From assembly GCA_963843465.1 (NCBI GenBank), contig CAWJKP010000008.1, positions 62,001 through 126,000 of the forward strand: a DNA stretch of 64,000 bases, given 5' to 3'. Below, one piece after another: positions 1 through 8,235 of this stretch (positions are counted from its first letter, which is position 1; every line of letters begins with the position of its first letter). Both the position numbers and the translations under genes were made by a program. The DNA is from CAWJKP01 sp963843465. Lineage in GTDB: Bacteria; Planctomycetota; Planctomycetia; Pirellulales; Thermoguttaceae. A model generated the notes under the pieces. That model ran no database searches, was not told where the DNA came from, and saw only the letters and a list, made by a program, of their open reading frames with translations.

Positions 1-2
1 AT

Positions 3-503
3 CTGGGCAACCGCTTCAACGAGGGCGATTGCTTCCTGCCCGACCTGATGTTCGGCGGGATGATTATGAAGGGCATCATGGCCGAGCTGGAGCCGCACCT
101 GGTCGGCTCGTCCGAGCCGGTGCCCAGGGCCACCGCCGTGCTGGGCACGGTGCAGTACGACGTCCACGACATCGGCAAGGACATCGTGGTGATGATGCTC
201 CGCGGCGTGGGCTTCGCGGTGATCGACCTGGGCGTCAACGTCGCGCCGGCCCGCTTCGTCGAGGCGGTCCGCAAGCACCAACCGTCGGTCGTGGGGATGA
301 GCATTTTGTTGACCACCTGCTTCAAGTCGGTCGCCGCCACGGTGGCGGCCATCCGGGAGGCCGGCTTGCGGGACAGCGTCTCGATCATGGTCGGCGGGGC
401 CGCGGCCAGCCAGTTGTTGAGCCAGAACGCCGGCTGCGATTTCTACGGCCGCACGGCCGTCGACGGCATGAAGTACGCCTGCCAGGTTGGAGTTAGAAGT
501 TAG
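3..503 (+). CDS. Methyltransferase cognate corrinoid protein, 5' truncated
   Basis: The first 166 visible residues are the C-terminal part of a cobalamin-binding protein of the MtaC/MtbC/MttC or MetH-like family, which carries a methyl group between a substrate-specific methyltransferase and a second methyltransferase. The frame is open at the window edge, so the start lies upstream. Visible signatures are the end of the helical cap (NEGDCFLPDL), then the B12-binding Rossmann domain with the DVHDIGK motif whose His (about visible residue 55) is the lower axial cobalt ligand, a GMSILLTT segment near residue 98 and a VGGAAAS glycine pair near 131. The stop codon at 501-503 lies inside a minisatellite, so the last few residues (GVRS) are repeat-encoded. 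The partner methyltransferase is not in the window, so the substrate is unknown. Confidence 0.85.
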   Translation: MGNRFNEGDCFLPDLMFGGMIMKGIMAELEPHLVGSSEPVPRATAVLGTVQYDVHDIGKDIVVMMLRGVGFAVIDLGVNVAPARFVEAVRKHQPSVVGMSILLTTCFKSVAATVAAIREAGLRDSVSIMVGGAAASQLLSQNAGCDFYGRTAVDGMKYACQVGVRS

Positions 504-826
504 GAGTTAGAAGCTAGGAGTTAGGAGTTAGGAGTTAGAAGGAGGCAGTATGGAAACAAGGCAATCACGACAGCCCGAAACAAAGGGGCCTTCTGGGACT
601 TGGGTGCGTGGAAGGAACGACCGATAGAGCGGAACCAGAGAAGAGAAAGCATACCTCTCGGTATCCAGTACGCTTCCTCTTGCCTGTTCGGCCTGGCGGC
701 GCCGCACGATCCCTTGGAGGGCGTCGTATGTCCGGCCGTTTCGACCCAGCCGAAACCCGGAATACCCAAACAAGGAAGCCCGAAGAACAGGACTCCTTCC
801 TTCTAACTCCTAACTCCTAACTTCTT
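491..826. repeat. Element bounded by inverted minisatellites
   Basis: This stretch without a gene begins with tandem short units of the type GTTAGGAGTTAGAAG (491-541) and ends with the reverse complement of the same units (about 802-826). The roughly 260 bp in between have no convincing ORF, but include AGCGGAACCAGAGAAGAG (about 628-646), which matches in inverted form the hairpin near 35,580. The minisatellite runs into the corrinoid gene on the left and stops just before the SDR gene on the right. A second element of the same architecture lies at 30,554-31,123. Confidence 0.7.
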
Positions 827-830
827 TCCC

Positions 831-1652
831 TCAAGCTGACGGGTGCCAGCCGGCGTCGGCCCAGAGCTCGCCGCTGACGGCCGAATTGGCGATCATGAAG
901 CAGATCGCGTCGGCGATTTCCTCGGTGCGGATCAAGCGCCGGAGTTGGGTGAAGGGCAGGATGCGGTTGTCGATGTATTCCTGGCCCAGGGCGCGGACCA
1001 TGGGCGTGTCGGTGAAGCCCGGATGGATCACGCCGCAGCGAACGCCGTAGAAGATGGCTTCCTTCATCAGCGTGGCGGCGGCGCCTTCCAAGCCTGCCTT
1101 GGTCGCCGCATAGGCGATCTGGCCCTTGTTGCCCTGCGATGAGACGGAGCCGATGAAGATCGCGGTGCCCGTGGGGTGTTCCGGCGGTCCCCAACGGCCT
1201 AGCCCGCGCTTATGGCGGTCTTCGGCGATCCGCGCCACCATCTCCAGGGCCCAGTAGACCGGCGAGACCAGGTTGATCTCCAAGGTCTTGCGGAAGTCGG
1301 CGATCGGGTAGAGCAGGGCCTGGCCGGTCGCTTTGTCCAGCCGCACCGACAGCGCGTCGCGGGTAATGCCGGCCGCCGGCACGCAGATCGCCGGCACGTC
1401 GCCCGACGCCGCCAGGTGGTCGAAGACCTTCCGGCGAAAGGCGTCGTCGGTCACGTCGCCCACGAAGGCTTCGACGACCTTCCGCTCCTTTCCGTTCTGC
1501 CGGCCTAGCGCTGCGGCCACTTCCTCGACGGCCGGGCTGAGGTCCACCATGGCCAGGTGGGCGACGCCGCGCCGCGCCAACTCCTCGGCGACGGACTTGC
1601 CGATGCCGCTGCCGGCGCCCGTCACCACGGCTACTTTTCCATGGATTTCCAC
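831..1652 (-). CDS. SDR-family oxidoreductase, PhaB/FabG-like
   Basis: A 273-residue short-chain dehydrogenase/reductase. The cofactor motif TGAGSGIG is at residues 11-18, the active-site Asn near 127, the SVSS serine at 171-172 and the YAATK pair (Tyr181, Lys185). I start at the GTG at 1652 because GGGAG lies eight bases upstream and the Rossmann strand begins at once; the longer frame from 1733 adds 27 unsupported residues. Length and motifs fit a 3-oxoacyl or acetoacetyl-CoA reductase. The gene is transcribed away from phaR and the rest of the PHA locus has no other reductase, so a PhaB role (acetoacetyl-CoA to 3-hydroxybutyryl-CoA) is a reasonable inference. SDR substrates cannot be read from sequence, so no symbol is given. 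Confidence 0.75.
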   Translation of the reverse strand: MEIHGKVAVVTGAGSGIGKSVAEELARRGVAHLAMVDLSPAVEEVAAALGRQNGKERKVVEAFVGDVTDDAFRRKVFDHLAASGDVPAICVPAAGITRDALSVRLDKATGQALLYPIADFRKTLEINLVSPVYWALEMVARIAEDRHKRGLGRWGPPEHPTGTAIFIGSVSSQGNKGQIAYAATKAGLEGAAATLMKEAIFYGVRCGVIHPGFTDTPMVRALGQEYIDNRILPFTQLRRLIRTEEIADAICFMIANSAVSGELWADAGWHPSA

Positions 1653-2007
1653 TGTTTTTGCTCCCAGGTATTGCGCCTCGATCCCGCCGGAGGTCCCCAA
1701 GAACATCATAGAGGGTTGTGTGCAAACGGGCAAGGATCGTTGTGCGATTGCACCATACAGGTCGGCTTTGTCCCGGATCTAACCCGTGCGTTCTTGCTGT
1801 GGAAAGCCGTTTAGCACCCCCGTAGGACGGATTGGCAATCCGTCCGGAATATCTTGGACGGATTGGGACCCTTGTTTCGTCTGCAATTGCGTGATAAGCT
1901 GTTCTAAGATGGGATTCTTCGTGGCTTTGGTCAGTTCTATCGTACCGGCGGGAAGAGTGAGGGGCTTGTTCACCCAGGTATAATCCCTATAAAGAGGGCG
2001 TGCCGCC
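1653..2007. promoter_or_regulatory. Divergent intergenic region of SDR and phaR
   Basis: This 355-bp gap separates two divergent starts and must hold both promoters. I see a perfect palindrome at 1825-1845 (GGACGGATT, GGC spacer, AATCCGTCC) followed by a partial direct copy GGACGGATTGGG at about 1856-1867. The palindrome may be one of the dispersed repeats or a regulator site. AGAGGG stands upstream of the phaR ATG as ribosome binding site. No credible ORF is present. Confidence 0.45.
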
Positions 2008-2616
2008 ATGAGTGATGACAAGGCGTCCAACAGTTCGCCGATCGAGTTGAGGAAGTATCCCAATCGCAGATACTACGATGTCACCCGCAGCAGGCACGTG
2101 ACGCTGGAGGAGATTTTCTCCCTCATCCGCAGCGGGCGCAACGTCCACGTAACGGACTCCAAGACGGGCGACGACCTGACGGCCAAGGTCCTGGCCCAGA
2201 TCATCCTCGAACAAGATCCACCCAAATTGGGGATCTTTCCCGTCGAGTTGCTGCACCAGTTGATCCGTGCCAACGAGCCGATTGTCCGCGACTTCGTCGA
2301 CAAATACTTCAACCAGGCGCTCAAGGCGTTTCTGGTTTCGCAGCGTCAATTCGACCTCTATCTCCGGCAAGCGATGGGGCTTCAGGCTACACTGCCGATG
2401 GGTACCGACTGGGCTCGGTTTATGATGGGGCCTTTCGTCCCGCCGCTGTTCTCGGCCAGTCGGGCCGAGCCGGAGCGGCCCGCGGCCGCCGGACCACCGC
2501 CTAGCGAACCCGTTGGCAATGCAGCGCGCGAAACCAACGGGGATCTGCGACAGACCGTGGAAGAATTGCAGGCTCGGGTCTCCGAGCTTCAGAGGCAACT
2601 CGACAAGCAAGAGTAG
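2008..2616 (+). CDS. phaR: PHA synthesis regulator PhaR
   Basis: A 202-residue protein with the N-terminal PHB/PHA-accumulation DNA-binding domain: LRKYPNRRYYD at about residues 14-24, then TLEEIFSLIRSG, VTDSKTGDDLT and LAQIIL. In characterised relatives PhaR binds both DNA and nascent PHA and represses phasin and its own gene until polymer is present. The middle (residues 80-150) is helical with aromatics. After a Pro/Ala-rich linker the C-terminus (about 178-200) forms a short coiled coil (VEELQARVSELQRQL), probably for oligomerisation. It lies immediately upstream of the phasin-like gene, the expected target, and inverted repeats occur in the gap between them. The domain assignment is firm; the regulatory wiring is inferred from relatives. 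Confidence 0.9.
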   Translation: MSDDKASNSSPIELRKYPNRRYYDVTRSRHVTLEEIFSLIRSGRNVHVTDSKTGDDLTAKVLAQIILEQDPPKLGIFPVELLHQLIRANEPIVRDFVDKYFNQALKAFLVSQRQFDLYLRQAMGLQATLPMGTDWARFMMGPFVPPLFSASRAEPERPAAAGPPPSEPVGNAARETNGDLRQTVEELQARVSELQRQLDKQE

Positions 2617-2657
2617 TGGGTAACTGCACGCCTCGGAGGTGGTGAAGTCTGCTGCAT

Positions 2658-2672
2658 TTGCAAATCATGCAA
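2658..2672. promoter_or_regulatory. Candidate PhaR operator 1
   Basis: TTGCAAATCATGCAA is an inverted repeat (TTGCA, five-base spacer, TGCAA) in the phaR-phasin gap, preceded by GCTGCATT. TGC-rich inverted sites upstream of phasin genes are the known targets of PhaR in proteobacteria. The assignment is by position and composition only. Confidence 0.4.
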
Positions 2673-2747
2673 CCGAGCTTCCGAAGAGACCGTGAGCGAG
2701 ATGGCCGAATTGCGGTGGTGAAGTGACCTGCTTCGTGATCTTGCGGC

Positions 2748-2765
2748 TTTGTGCAAACGCACAAA
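2748..2765. promoter_or_regulatory. Candidate PhaR operator 2
   Basis: TTTGTGC-AAAC-GCACAAA is a perfect 7-bp inverted repeat about 80 bp before the phasin ATG, where a repressor could overlap the promoter. It shares the TGCA-rich character of the first site. Confidence 0.45.
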
Positions 2766-2846
2766 ATACCATTGACGCCTGGCCTATGGCGGCGTAAGAT
2801 GGACATAACCTGATCCGCCAACCGTTAACCCATTAGGAGTACGAAA

Positions 2847-3302
2847 ATGTCCACCGTGAAGAACGATCCGGGCGAACTGTTCACTCAGGCCATGGGGATG
2901 TTCGATTCGGCCCTGAAGACGGGCGCGAAGTTCCAGGAGGAGTCCGCCCGCTGGTTCACCAACATGCTCACCGGCCTGGGTACGCCGCAGAGCTGGCAGA
3001 AGAAGACGGAAGAGGTGATGGCCGAGGCCATGACGACCGCCCAGAAGAACGTCGACGAAGCGCTGAAGATGATGGAGCAGAACGCCCATACCGGCATGGA
3101 CTTGCTGCAAAAGGCCTTCGATGCCCGGCAGGCCGACACGGGTCCCGACGCGCAGGCCAAGACCAAGGAGCTTTGGGAGACCGCCCTGGGGGCGTTGCGA
3201 ATCAATGCCGAGGCGGTGTTGCAGGCCAACAAGAAGGTCGTCGAGTCGTGGGCCGGACTGGCCAAGAGACTCTGCACGACGCACACTAACGGCACGACCT
3301 GA
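2847..3302 (+). CDS. Phasin-like granule protein
   Basis: A 151-residue, almost wholly helical and amphipathic protein with the length and texture of a phasin, the abundant coat protein of PHA granules. The ATG is preceded by AGGAG at a good distance. Segments such as MFDSALKTGAKFQEESARWF and WAGLAKRLC resemble phasin_2-type repeats of amphipathic helices. There is no signal peptide or membrane segment. It lies between phaR and the thiolase gene, and two possible PhaR sites precede it. Phasins are poorly conserved in sequence, so the name rests on size, helix pattern and context. Confidence 0.7.
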   Translation: MSTVKNDPGELFTQAMGMFDSALKTGAKFQEESARWFTNMLTGLGTPQSWQKKTEEVMAEAMTTAQKNVDEALKMMEQNAHTGMDLLQKAFDARQADTGPDAQAKTKELWETALGALRINAEAVLQANKKVVESWAGLAKRLCTTHTNGTT

Positions 3303-3337
3303 GCCTTTCGCCGGGAACGGTGAGGCGGGCTTTAGGC

Positions 3338-3420
3338 GTAGGGTGGGTCGAGCGAAGCGAGCCCTACCAAGAGCATTCGCCTGGCAATTGGTGGGGCTCG
3401 CTTCGCTCGACCCACCCTAC
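3338..3420. repeat. Long palindromic repeat (GTAGGGTGGGTCGAGCGAAG type)
   Basis: Two arms of about 30 bp, GTAGGGTGGGTCGAGCGAAG... and its reverse complement ending CGACCCACCCTAC, surround a short loop. The element lies between the phasin and thiolase genes, both plus strand, and would form a strong hairpin in RNA. It belongs to a broad class of GTAGGGTGGG-bounded repeats; a related one with different arm interior is at 50,668-50,764. Confidence 0.85.
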
Positions 3421-3507
3421 TGCCTGACCTCTAGCGGGCCTGGTGCGGTTCGGCATCAGGCCCCGTTTTCGATTCACCGTCATTTTTCACTCTAGGAAAG
3501 GGCTTGT

Positions 3508-4685
3508 ATGATCCGCGAGGTTTTTCTGGCGGGAGGAGCACGGACGCCGATCGGTGGATTCATGGGATCGCTTGCGGAAGTGTCCGCGCCACTCTGGGGA
3601 GTGTGGCCGTCAAGGCCGCCCTGAAGCGGGCGGGCGTGGATCCCGGCCGGATCGACGAGGTGATTTTCGGCAATGTCGTCGGCGCCGGCCTGGGGCAGAA
3701 TGTCGCCCGGCAGGTCGCCATCGGGGCCGGCCTGGCTCCCTCGATTGGTGCAACCACCGTCAACAAGGTTTGCGGCTCGGGTCTGAAGTCCGTGATGCTG
3801 GCGTCCCAGGCCATCCAGTGCGGCGACTCCCAGGTCGTTGTCGCCGGGGGCACGGAAAACATGTCCCAGGCGCCTTACCTGCTCTTGAAGGCCCGCACGG
3901 GTTACCGCATGGGCAACGGCGAGCTGGTCGATTCCATGATCCGGGACGGCCTCTGGGACGTCTATAACAACCTGCACATGGGCATTTGCGGCGACCGCTG
4001 CGCGGAGAAGTGCCACTTCTCCCGCAAGGACCAGGACGATTTCGCGGTGGCCAGCTACAAGCGGGCCATTGCGGCCCAAGAGTCGGGCATCCTCGCCGCG
4101 GAGATCACGCCGGTCGAGATCGCCGACCGCAAGGGAACCGTGACGGTCGACCGGGACGAAGAGTTGACCCGCTTCAACGAGGAGAAGCTGCGGGCGCTGC
4201 GCCCGGCCTTCGGCAAAGAGGGTACGGTCACCGCCGGCAACGCATCGAGCATCAACGACGGCGCGGCGGCGATCATCGTGCTCTCGGCGGAGAAGGTGCG
4301 GGAGCTGGGCGTCAAGCCGCAAGCCCGGATCCTCGGCTACACCACTTTCTCCCGCGAGCCGGAGTGGTTCACCCTGGCCCCCGTCAGTGCCGTGGACAAC
4401 CTCCTGAAGAAGCTCGCCTTGAAGGTCGAGGACGTGGACCTGTTCGAGGTCAACGAGGCGTTTTCCGTAGTGGCCATGGCGGTGATGAAGGAGATCAAGG
4501 TCCCGCACGAGAAGCTGAACGTCTACGGCGGGGCGGCCGCCTATGGCCACCCGATCGGTTGCAGCGGGGCCCGCGTGCTGGTGACGTTGCTCAACGCCTT
4601 GGCCCAGCGCAAGGGGAAGATCGGCATCGCCTCGCTCTGCATCGGCGGCGGGGAAGCCGTAGCCTTGGCCGTGGAGCGGGTCTGA
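3508..4685 (+). CDS. phaA: Acetyl-CoA acetyltransferase (beta-ketothiolase), one-base frameshift
   Basis: A thiolase of about 392 residues that condenses two acetyl-CoA into acetoacetyl-CoA, the first step of PHB synthesis. The N-terminus reads in one frame from ATG 3508 (IREVFLAGGARTPIGGF ... LAEVSAP) and continues in another with LGSVAVKAAL. One base appears to be missing near 3592, where families have SAPxLG. Catalytic residues are all present: acylated Cys in KVCGSG (codon 3771), His in YGHPIGCSG (codon 4548) and the second Cys in LCIGGGE (codon 4638). The gene is otherwise intact to the normal C-terminus, so a sequencing error is more likely than a pseudogene. A TTG at 3504 would keep the main frame but gives a non-thiolase N-terminus. 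It sits between the phasin gene and the PhaE/PhaC pair. Confidence 0.88.
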
Positions 4686-4725
4686 CCTGTCCGGCCGAGA
4701 GCGGAAACAGTCCCCCTCTCCCTCC

Positions 4726-4901
4726 GCAACATTATGCATCAGCTATCACTGCTAGCAGAATTCGACCGTCAAATAAGGACTTACGTCAACAAGGCGTGAA
4801 GTTTCGCGCCAGGTCGGCGACCAATCGTGGTAGTCTGGGTCGATTGCTCCCGATGTGGCAAGACGATTTGGCTGTCAATGCTAGCTGATGCATAATGTTG
4901 C
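4726..4901. mobile_element. MITE copy 1 (176 bp)
   Basis: A non-coding 176-bp element with perfect 20-bp terminal inverted repeats beginning GCAACATTATGCATC and ending in the complement. It is flanked by a direct TCC on each side and sits inside a CCCTCTCCC-TCC-GGGAGAGGG palindrome. Removing it with one TCC restores the uninterrupted palindrome seen elsewhere in the window. A base-for-base identical copy lies at 17,124-17,299. No transposase is encoded, so movement must have been in trans. Confidence 0.9.
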
Positions 4902-5004
4902 TCCGGGAGAGGGTAGGGGTGAGGGGGACTCACCCCTGATCCAGCAATTCCTGGGCACGTTTGCTGCGGGGCGGGTTTATAGTGGTAGTATGATCGTTGG
5001 CAAT

Positions 5005-5040
5005 TCCCCTCACCCTAACCCTCTCCCGGAGGGAGAGGGG
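5005..5040. repeat. CCTCTCCC/GGGAGAGG palindromic repeat
   Basis: The sequence CCCTCACCCTAACCCTCTCC followed by CGGAGGGAGAGGGG is an uninterrupted member, in reverse orientation, of the family that hosts the MITEs. Further members are near 17,907-17,935, 18,243-18,275, 18,636-18,655 and 23,411-23,435. The members lie at gene ends and between genes. Confidence 0.8.
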
Positions 5041-5059
5041 ACTTCCGAGGACGACAACC

Positions 5060-5584
5060 ATGAGCGACGAAGACCGCCAGCACGGCGAAGGCCGCCAGGG
5101 AAGCGATCTTTTCAAGGCATGGAGCGAACTGGCGACCAAGATGATGGCCGCGGGCTGGTCCGTGCCTTCTATGGCCCCGCCGGCGGACATGGGTCGCCAG
5201 GTCCGCGCCAGCTACCTGGGGGCCTGGAGCGAGTTCTTCGAGCGCTGGATGCACTCCCCGGAGTTCCTGGACGGGATACGGCAGTCGCTCAGCGGCGGCA
5301 TCGAGGTCCGCAAGCAGCTCAACGAGTTCTTCAGCCGCTTGCAGAACACGTTCCAGGCGGTCAGCCGCCAGGACTTCGACCAGTTGATCGCGCGGATTCG
5401 CGGCCTGGAAGAGCGGGCAGCACGCGACACGCAAGAGATTCTCTCCCGGCTGGAGGAGATCCAGGCCCGTCTGGACGCCGAGGAGCCCGACTCGCCGGAA
5501 GGCGCTTCTCGCCGGCCGGCCGAGGACGGGGCCAAGGCCAGGCGGGGACGAAAACCCGGTGGCCGTAGCAGCGTGCGAGAGTAA
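5060..5584 (+). CDS. phaE: PhaE-like subunit of class III PHA synthase
   Basis: A 174-residue protein of the PhaE type, which partners PhaC in class III PHA synthases. I start at MSDEDRQ (5060); the longer frame from 4997 would only translate the upstream palindromic repeat. It is shorter than typical PhaE (about 350). The body has the expected pattern of aromatic helices (FKAWSELATKMM; YLGAWSEFFERWMHSPEFL), then a long amphipathic helix with heptad character (LIARIRGLEERAARDTQEIL) and a basic C-terminal tail rich in Arg/Lys. The next gene is PhaC, about 190 bp downstream. The match is by length pattern, composition and context rather than a sharp motif; a second phasin or granule-associated protein is the alternative. 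Confidence 0.65.
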   Translation: MSDEDRQHGEGRQGSDLFKAWSELATKMMAAGWSVPSMAPPADMGRQVRASYLGAWSEFFERWMHSPEFLDGIRQSLSGGIEVRKQLNEFFSRLQNTFQAVSRQDFDQLIARIRGLEERAARDTQEILSRLEEIQARLDAEEPDSPEGASRRPAEDGAKARRGRKPGGRSSVRE

Positions 5585-5630
5585 GGGCCTGTAGAACAAT
5601 ACCTTGGGCAAAGAGGAAAGAGCAACGACA

Positions 5631-5767
5631 GGCCCGTAACCGTTCACGGGCCGCGTTATAGTAGCAGGCACACTCCGTGTGCCGTCCGCCTTGTCACCTG
5701 TCCGCTTGAGCGGACGGCACACGGAGTGTGCCTGCTACTTTCCAGGCTGTGAACGGTTACACGGGCC
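5631..5767. repeat. Nested palindromic element (GTAGCAGGCACAC family)
   Basis: The inner arms, GTAGCAGGCACACTCCGTG...GTCCGC and the reverse complement, run from 5661 to 5738. Outer arms GTAACCGTTCAC and GTGAACGGTTAC enclose them, giving a two-level hairpin between phaE and phaC. Inner-family members recur at 13,572-13,669 and 24,686-24,744. Confidence 0.85.
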
Positions 5768-5775
5768 CTAACACC

Positions 5776-6870
5776 ATGAGCGACTCTCCTAATTTCTTCG
5801 AGCAATGGTTCGCGGCCCAGCGGGCGATGGTCGACGAGTCGCTGGCCAATTTCCGCCGCATGGCGAAATTTCCCACGCTCTGGCAGCAGGCGCAGAAGGT
5901 CAGGAAGGGGGCGACGCCTTCGGAGGTGGTCTACGAGAAAGACCGTCTCAAGGTCTTGCACTACCTCAGCGACCGGCCGCCGAAGTACAAGACGCCGATG
6001 TTGTTCGTCTTCGCCCTGGTGAACCGCCCCTACATCCTCGACATCCTCCCCGACAAGAGCGTCGTCGGCCACTTCGTCCGCGCCGGTTTCGACACCTACC
6101 TCATCGACTGGGGCAAGCCGACCGACGCCGACCGGCACAACTCGATCGACACCTACGTCAACGGCTACATGCTCGACATCTGCGACTACCTGGCCCAGCG
6201 GACCGGCTCCCCGCAGGCGAACATCCTCGGCTACTGCATGGGCGGGACCCTGAGTGCCATCTTCACGTCGCTCCACCAGGAGCAGGTGCGGAACCTGATG
6301 CTGCTGGCCGCGGGCATCGACTTTTCCACCCGCGAGGGCCTGCTGAACCTCTGGTCCGACGAGGCCAACTTCGACGTCGACGCCTTCGTGGCCGCCTACG
6401 GCAACTGCCCGGCGGAGTTCCTCCAGGCGGCGTTCCTGCTCTTGAAACCCGTAGGCAATCTGATCGAGAAGCCGACCGCGCTCTGGGAGCGGGCCGACGA
6501 CCAGCGGTTCGTCAACGAGTTCCTCACCATGGAGACCTGGCTCAACGACAATATCGCCGTGCCCGGCGAGATCTACCGCGAGTTCGTCAAGTATCTCTAC
6601 CAGCAGAACCGGCTGGTGAAGGGCCAGTTGCAGGTGGGCCGGCAGATGATCTACCTGCAGGACATCACCTGCCCGGTGCTGAACCTGCTGGCCACCCGCG
6701 ACGACCTGGTGCCGCCGTCCCAGAGCGAGCCGTTCACCGAGCTGGTCGCATCGCCGGACCGCAAGACGCTCCGCCTCTCGGCCGGCCACATCGGCCTGGC
6801 GATGGGCTCGAAGGCCCAGAAGGAGCTCTGGCCGCAAGTCGTCCAGTGGCTCGCCGAGCGTTCACAATAA
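5776..6870 (+). CDS. phaC: Class III poly(3-hydroxyalkanoate) synthase PhaC
   Basis: A 364-residue alpha/beta-hydrolase-fold polymerase that strings 3-hydroxyacyl-CoA into polyester at the granule surface. Start MSDSPNFFEQWF at 5776; upstream in-frame residues are repeat-encoded. The lipase-like box is GYCMGG with nucleophile Cys154. Catalytic Asp309 is in TRDDLVPP and His338 in SAGHIGL. The PYILDILPDKSVV and DTYLIDWGKP motifs are typical of PHA synthases. Size (about 40 kDa, without the long N-terminal domain of class I enzymes) and the adjacent PhaE-like gene point to class III. It completes a pathway with the thiolase upstream and the putative reductase at 831-1652. Confidence 0.93.
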   Translation: MSDSPNFFEQWFAAQRAMVDESLANFRRMAKFPTLWQQAQKVRKGATPSEVVYEKDRLKVLHYLSDRPPKYKTPMLFVFALVNRPYILDILPDKSVVGHFVRAGFDTYLIDWGKPTDADRHNSIDTYVNGYMLDICDYLAQRTGSPQANILGYCMGGTLSAIFTSLHQEQVRNLMLLAAGIDFSTREGLLNLWSDEANFDVDAFVAAYGNCPAEFLQAAFLLLKPVGNLIEKPTALWERADDQRFVNEFLTMETWLNDNIAVPGEIYREFVKYLYQQNRLVKGQLQVGRQMIYLQDITCPVLNLLATRDDLVPPSQSEPFTELVASPDRKTLRLSAGHIGLAMGSKAQKELWPQVVQWLAERSQ

Positions 6871-7331
6871 CGGGCCGAGTATACAATAGCCCGAAGCGCA
6901 AGCGAGGGTAACTTGATGCCAGGCCCTCGCTTGCGCTTCGGGCTAGTGTGTAACGCCACGAATAAGGCGCGTTAGGACCCCTGCCAGCTTGTCTGGCAGG
7001 TGAACGAGATTGGAGGCTAAACTGAATCTCCGATCCTTCAGGACCCCTGCCGGCTCGTCCGGCAGGTGAACCAGATTGGAGAGCTCCTCTAGCCAGCAGT
7101 CTCCTTCACCTGCCGGACGAGCCGGCAGGGGTCGGAAGACGGTCGCGCCACGCTCCTGGCTGGCTTCTCAATCTATTTCACCTGCCAGTCAAGCTGGCAG
7201 GGGTCATGCGAAACCCAATATTGTTGCTACATTGTCAGAAAAGGTGGGACTCGCTCACGCCCTTCTTTGACCGACTGAGTACAATGGACTTGGATGCCTG
7301 AGCCCCCACGTCTAGGCCGGCTACGCCAATC
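6871..7331. repeat. Repeat-filled intergenic region
   Basis: There is no gene here. A perfect 22-bp-arm palindrome at 6887-6945 (TAGCCCGAAGCGCAAGCGAG and complement) follows phaC directly and could end its transcript; the same family returns at 32,651-32,708. From 6977 to 7205 there are four copies, two direct and two inverted, of GACCCCTGCCRGCTYGTCYG followed by GCAGGTGAA, making alternative large hairpins. Confidence 0.8.
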
Positions 7332-8117
7332 ATGCCACTAACGAACGCTGAGTTTGATGCTATCCTGGCAGAGACACTCGGGGGTCTGTTCGTGTGCTCC
7401 CAACACGGGGAATATCAGCGCATTCGGACGCCCTATCTGTATCCCGACGGCGACAATATCGACCTGTTTTGCCAGGCCCAAGACGGCATCGTGACTGTCT
7501 CCGACCTCGGAGAAACCACAGGATGGTTGCGGATGCAGACGGTATCGCCGCGACGGTCCCCCAAGCAAACGGCCTTCATTGAGGACATCTGCCAGAACCA
7601 CGGAATTGAGTTCTACCGTGGGATGCTGTTGGCCCGCGCTCATCCTGAAGACGATTTTTCGGCCGTCGTAACTCGGGTCGCCCAGGCAGCCGTGCGGGTG
7701 TCGGACCTCTGGTTTACTTTCCGCACACGGTCGGTCGAATCGGCGACGGACGAGGTTGCCGACTTTCTCACTGAGCGAGAACTGCCCTTCGACCGCGGCG
7801 AGCGATTAGCCGGCCGATCGGGGCGAGCGTATACCGTCGATTTCCACGTGCGAACCCCGGCTCGCAGCTCGTTGCTGTACGTTCTGAGCACGGGTAGCCG
7901 TTCGGCCGCAAGGCCCATCGTCAACCAGGTCGTAACGGCCTGGTACGATCTGAATCATTTAGCGGTGGGGCCGGAGGCCCTGAAGTTCGTATCGCTCTTC
8001 GACGACACGGCCGACGTGTGGAGCGAGGAAGACTTCCGTCTGGTCGAGGCGCTCTCGATCGTGACCCGATTGTCGGAAACCGACCGACTTGAGGAGACGC
8101 TTCGGGAAGCCGCTTGA
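7332..8117 (+). CDS. DUF1828/DUF1829 domain protein
   Basis: A 261-residue soluble protein with the two-part layout of the DUF1828-DUF1829 family. The N-terminal half (about 1-110) has the DUF1828 pattern of strands in DGDNIDLFCQ and GIVTVSDLGETTGWL. The C-terminal half (about 115-255) has the DUF1829 strand-helix pattern around YTVDFHVRTP and LLYVLSTGSR. Function of the family is not established; it is found in accessory and phage-like regions and might be nuclease-related, but I see no diagnostic catalytic motif. It stands at the edge of a stretch with an NtrC relic, an IS66 relic and a nucleotidyltransferase pair. The start ATG has no strong ribosome binding site. Confidence 0.6.
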   Translation: MPLTNAEFDAILAETLGGLFVCSQHGEYQRIRTPYLYPDGDNIDLFCQAQDGIVTVSDLGETTGWLRMQTVSPRRSPKQTAFIEDICQNHGIEFYRGMLLARAHPEDDFSAVVTRVAQAAVRVSDLWFTFRTRSVESATDEVADFLTERELPFDRGERLAGRSGRAYTVDFHVRTPARSSLLYVLSTGSRSAARPIVNQVVTAWYDLNHLAVGPEALKFVSLFDDTADVWSEEDFRLVEALSIVTRLSETDRLEETLREAA

Positions 8118-8235
8118 TCGGCCATCGCCTTTTGGGATCGGCCGAACGAAGTCACGCGGGAAGGACGGCGGGCGCGTTGCGCGTGCCCACGCTATCCCTG
8201 AGGGGGGGCCCGGCGACTCCCACCGCTCGTCGCTT

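Noticed and set aside
1779..2063. Minus-strand 94-codon ORF overlapping the phaR start
   Set aside because: It is antisense to the conserved PhaR DNA-binding domain and its other half lies over a palindrome; no protein-like signal remains.
3504..3600. TTG start at 3504 giving an uninterrupted thiolase frame
   Set aside because: The resulting first 30 residues have no thiolase character, while the other frame from ATG 3508 matches the family exactly. A frameshift explains it better.
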